Assembly (NCBI RefSeq): GCF_016097555.1
Contig: NC_054706.1
Location: 52,177,590 to 52,241,589, forward strand
Direction of reading: 5' to 3'
Source of the DNA: Gigantopelta aegis
Taxonomy: Eukaryota; Mollusca; Gastropoda; Neomphalida; Peltospiridae
Length of the DNA: 64,000 bases
Numbering within the stretch: position 1 is the first letter of the stretch; each line of letters begins with the position of its first letter. Positions 60,243 through 64,000 of the stretch are shown in pieces. The position numbers and the translations under genes are program-made. The notes beneath the pieces were generated by a model. That model was not told the DNA's origin and made no database searches. It saw only the letters and a list, made by a program, of their open reading frames with translations.

Positions 60243-63200
60243 ATGCCAAGAGGTAGTGAACGATTATTGTTAGAGTTCGTACCATAGTATTTTAATTATT
60301 CACTAACATAGTTTTCAGTAACAAACTGTTTGAAGTACAGATGTCTCCATATTGTCATCGTCTGATAACTTTTTGTATCTTCACGTTGTAAAATATCATC
60401 ACTTTCCAATTTTCGTTAACTGAATGGAATTTAAGTTAAATATTGACTTTGAATGTCATTATATGTATACAATACTTATTCTTTTGATGTTTTATTGTCT
60501 AGGTTTTGGGGCGGGATCTAGCTCAGTACATAGTGCCCACACAAGGCGCTTGCCTCCTCAATGGACTTATTCTCTGATAAGGTGTTTTCCCATCCTAACC
60601 AGTGCATTACAACTGGTATATCCAGTCTGGGAAAATGCATATAAATGCTCTGTTGCTGCTAATGGAAAAATGTAGCTGGTTTCTTCTAAGACCAAAAATT
60701 ACCAAATGTTTAACATGCAGTACTTAGCCAATGATTAATAAATTAATGTGCTCTAGTGGTGTCGTTAAACAAAACAAACATTAACTCTTTTTTATTATTA
60801 TTGTCTATGTAACAGAAGAATCAATCTCCACTGGCGGTATTCGAACCACACACTCTCTACAGGAGTCCAGTGCTCTACCAACTGAGCTAATAAGGACATT
60901 CCCACTAAGTACTGCCAGTAGGCCTCTGAAAATTATGAGAGTGATTACTTTGTTCATGCATTGCTCGCGCGAATCTAATTTGCGTAACCTGTTTTTTGTT
61001 TCTGCAAAATTTGAAGAACCATTTACCTGGATATAATATAGAGTAGGGGTTTTAAACACTACGGCATATTTTTTACTATTGGAGCCATTTTTTATAGCGA
61101 ATCATACTGTACTTAGATTTTATTGTTTAGATTATCCATTTCCATACATTCTACGTGTTTTTGGTCATCCTGGTGTTTTTGATATCAAAACATGCATTTC
61201 TCATATTTTAAAAAATGCACTTGCACCTGAGAAGTAATAGCTATGGAGACTCCGAGTGCGAGTTTTAGTTTATTTTTAGAGGGTATTTCACCATTTCAAA
61301 GTCACAGACTAATGTTTCACTCAATTGTAACTTTATTCAAATGTGTTACAGGTTTGTAGATTAACTAAACTTAGGTTTATTTGCTTATTTTAATAATCAC
61401 GGTTATTAATTTTAACGGCATGCATTCAACATGTATAAAATCAAAGTCTGTAACTTGTTATTTTAACTTTGTAAAGTCTTTGAAACAAAGTAATAAAAAC
61501 AGACCGACAATATGTGTCAATTTGAATACACATGCCAGTTCAGGGCCGAAAGACATGTAGGCTATCCAAAGGGCTGAGTTCAGCCAGACCGAGCAAAAAG
61601 AAAACGTTCGCTAGACTGGTTTGTGCGCTTCACGTTAAACCAAATGGACACGACGGACACCAATCAAATAGTTCGCAAACGTTAGGAAGAACGTTCGTTG
61701 GATGAACTGAGGACAGCTCTCGGCACAAATATGTCACGCTTCAGAGTTGGCTGACACCCACGTGTCAAGAGACATTGTTGCGGACATTAAACAATACGAT
61801 TACACAGGAGTAAATCTTGATGTTAATTTGTAGAAAAATAATAGTTGTTCGCATCAATGAATACCTAACTGCAATTTTGGTTATTTCTGTGTCTTTGTTA
61901 ATTTTGTACCCATGGTCGAGAGCACGCATGCAGATCGTGATCATGGGAAATGAACGCAGTATTTATACAAATAGCAGTTAAACGTACACTGAATAAAATT
62001 AGGTTACAATAATCATATTTGTTAGATATAGATTTGTAAGACTGAGGTGAAATTTAATAAGTTAGCAGGATTTTAAAAAGACCGTAAATTATTATTATTA
62101 TTATATATTTTTTTAATAAATGGAATATACTGTGAAGTCGGCATTCTTAGCCTAGGTATTTTACAAACAGAAATCACAAGCATTTAAGAACGACGCTGAA
62201 ATCAACAGCAACAACATGGCGCAAATTATGAAATTGTTGGGGGTGGGGAATTGATGGGTCACTTTAAAAAAAAAAAAGCAATTCAAACATAAAAGTAGCT
62301 ATTTCAAGAAATAATTAGCTCTATATTTAAAAAAACCCACAAGTTTTTTATTTGGGGGAAAAAAGGAAGAAAGAAAAAACACCCTCCATAAACATTCACC
62401 CACCCCCATATTTCTGTATGTTTGTTAATTCAATGTCATAGGCCTTAGAAGTGGGGGCAGGTGTACAGGGTACTGACTTCCAACTTTGAAGATAATGCAT
62501 CACCCCATCCTCCCACCGCTGAAAAATCAAAGTAATATATTAACTGCCTTTACCCCCATTGCTGTCTTTGATTTTGATCAGATAATACGGTTTTGTTAGC
62601 TGAAAAAGATGCATTTTCATATTCATATATAAATACTCTATACAGTAAAACAATTTTGGCTAAAGCATTTTCAATATGGCTAATAAAAATTCCATGTGGC
62701 TAATATTTTGGTTACATGTATTTTTTATCCAGGGTGAGCCCTGATGAATTGTTACTTAGTGCAGAGTTTGTTACGAGTGATCTCCCTTGAGTAATGACTA
62801 AAAAATGTGATGCAGCCAGACAAGATTAATGGTGATAAAGATAATTATTCAGATGTTACTTTTGGTACTGTGGCAGAGGTAGCTCTGAGTGAAAAGAAAA
62901 TTTCGCCAAATCATCTATTTAAACTGTAATATTTGCAAAAACCCAGTTATTTTGTAATAAAATAACAATTATTACATGAAATTTATTCGCCAAATGAAAA
63001 TAAAATTCATCAACATGAAATTTATTCACCAGATGGAAATAAAATTCTCCAATCGTTTTGAAAATTCGTATTTGGTGAACTTGGCTAGTGCCAGAGCTAG
63101 CCCTGTGTGGTTATTTGCGATAACTGATGTTCCCAGTTACAAAATAGGTGAATGTCGGCGAGTGCCAGAGCTAGCCCTGTGTGGTTATTTGCGATAACTG

Positions 63201-63957
63201 ATGTTCCCAGTTACAAAATAGGTGAATGTCGGCGAGTGCCAGAGCTAGCCCTGTGTGGTTATTTGATGTTCGTTACAATAAATGTCGGCGAGTGCTAGCC
63301 CTGTGTGGTTATTTGCGATAACTGATGTTCCCAGTTACAAAATAGGTGAATGTCAAACTCAAGTGTGTGCATTTTTAAATAAACTTTCCAATTTTATTTG
63401 GATGCCAGACTAATAAATTATCCAGATAAAATCAAATTAACCAAATGTTTTGTTTTAACAGGAGGACGAGGTGGACGTGGTAAGGTCAACCACAAAGGAC
63501 AGCGACGTCACTTTTCAGATGTTGATGAATTAAAGCAGCAGGAAGAAAAGTTGGCAAAGGAGAAAGCATGGCGGGTATGTTCTGCAGCCTTTTATTTGTC
63601 AGTCTGTTAGAGGAACAGGTACAGTTAACATTTTCCCACACAATCGATTATGGATTTTTATCACATTGGCAGAGCCAAAACGATCAATGTTTGATTATAA
63701 TTGATTACGAGATCATTACTAATGTTAAGTGATTTTCTTTTCAACATCACCTGTCCTCAAACTAGTGATGATGACAGGTGATGTATCTATAAAAGAGAAA
63801 ACACTCCAATTTTTTGTTTCAGAGGCAGCACGGCATTGAAAGTGATGAAGAGACTGAAGATGCTGCTGCAACTGAGGAGAAAGCCAAGAAAGAAACTGGA
63901 ACACCCGGGGAATTACCCCCTTCCGGTTCAGACTCGGAAGAGAGCTCAGATGATGAG
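60243..63957 (+). CDS. PDAP1: PDAP1 (28 kDa heat- and acid-stable phosphoprotein), 5' part
   Basis: Exons: 60243-60252 (only ATGCCAAGAG), 63462-63574, 63823-63957, then a donor at 63958; the rest lies outside the window. Phases join cleanly to give 86 residues. They begin MPRGGRGGRGKVNHKGQRRH, matching the MPKGGRKGGHKGRARQY start of the human protein. A charged helix follows (SDVDELKQQEEKLAKEKAWR), then an acidic Ser/Glu stretch (SGSDSEESSDDE) like the phosphorylated acidic part of the family. The protein is a small, basic/acidic, RNA- and PDGF-associated phosphoprotein of cytoplasm and nucleus; its exact role is poorly known. The first exon carries only three codons and one base, so the identification rests on the phase-perfect join and on the BUD31 neighbour. 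Confidence 0.9.
60507..60782 (+). repeat. SINE, head B / tail B, in PDAP1 intron 1
   Basis: Head ggggcgggatctagctcagt, core agtgcattacaactggtata, tail tgctctagtggtgtcgttaa. The core has a deletion around 60620. Confidence 0.87.
60829..60902 (-). repeat. tRNA-like sequence, probably a SINE head or tRNA relic
   Basis: On the minus strand tagctcagttggtagagcac is an excellent D-arm/A box and gtggttcgaataccgcc a B box. The D stem pairs (gctc/gagc). The acceptor and anticodon stems do not pair, so it is not called a functional tRNA gene. Confidence 0.6.
61040..61380 (+). repeat. Dispersed repeat family I, copy 2
   Basis: The words ttttaaacactacggcatat, agattatccatttccataca, tagtttatttttagagggta and gttacaggtttgtagattaa match 11926-12300 in order. 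Confidence 0.7.
61381..62873. other. PDAP1 intron 1, gene-free stretch
   Basis: Mostly unique AT-rich DNA with A-runs near 62265. 61560-61760 is CG-richer (gttcgctagactggtttgtg), but I see no exon borders in it. Confidence 0.4.
62874..63105 (+). mobile_element. Short inverted-repeat element, family E copy 3, PDAP1 intron 1
   Basis: Ends cagaggtagctct and agagctagccctg, with a perfect target duplication tgtgg (62869-62873 and 63106-63110). A short internal duplication of atgaaatttattcgccaaat occurs around 62977-63035. Confidence 0.9.
63088..63355 (+). repeat. Four-copy 74-bp array grown from the element end
   Basis: Units start at 63088, 63162, 63236 and 63292. The first two are 74 bp and nearly identical, the third is shortened to 56 bp, the last is partial. 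Each holds the last bases of element E (gtgccagagctagccctg) plus flanking DNA (tgcgataactgatgttccca). Confidence 0.9.
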
Positions 63958-64000
63958 GTAATTTAAAAAAGCACATTTTTTTAATTTTAAAATTTTTGTA

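Noticed and set aside
60829-60902. Functional tRNA gene
   Set aside because: A and B boxes are good but the acceptor and anticodon stems do not pair.
1-64000. LTR retrovirus-like or Polinton-like element
   Set aside because: No paired long terminal repeats and no recognisable capsid, polymerase or integrase were seen; the remnant at 57780-58640 could not be assigned to any such group.

Overview
This is a stretch of invertebrate nuclear genome. It is AT-rich, has short spliced exons with standard GT/AG borders, and is packed with tRNA-headed SINEs and small inverted-repeat elements. The SINE sequences look like those I associate with molluscan genomes, so I infer a mollusc; species and class are not determined. 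There is no bacterial gene, CRISPR array, rRNA or intact functional tRNA.

Three host genes can be named with confidence. (1) CRLF3, plus strand, 35903-42753: seven coding exons, 452 residues, complete. (2) BUD31, minus strand, 59107-53280: four coding exons, 144 residues, complete. (3) PDAP1, plus strand, from 60243 and running off the right edge: three exons seen. BUD31 and PDAP1 lie head to head about 1.1 kb apart, the same arrangement as in the human genome, so they may share a promoter region and a very old linkage.

Two further coding pieces are on the minus strand. One is a 315-codon first coding exon (27142-26197) of a basic, Ser/Pro/Arg-rich protein that ends in a membrane segment. 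The other is a possible last exon (8614-8441) ending in a C-terminal membrane anchor. I cannot assign either to a family.

Region by region: 1-8.4 kb holds an old minisatellite, four copies of one small inverted-repeat element and several SINEs. 8.4-26 kb is mostly SINEs, an 8-copy 103-bp array and unique AT-rich DNA. 26-29.7 kb is the 5' part of the membrane-protein gene, with three G/C-homopolymer-bearing elements clustered upstream. 30-35.9 kb is repeats. 35.9-42.75 kb is CRLF3, with an element in most introns. 42.8-53 kb is repeat-rich and intergenic. 53.3-64 kb is the BUD31/PDAP1 pair.

The most notable pattern is in the mobile DNA. At least five short-element families, including single copies, begin CA and end TG, carry perfect or near-perfect terminal inverted repeats, and are flanked by 5-bp target duplications that can be read directly. 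The SINEs are modular: three tRNA-like heads and two tails are combined around one shared core. Several tandem arrays have grown out of pieces of these elements. I found no clearly novel functional system. The findings below are mainly about genome structure.
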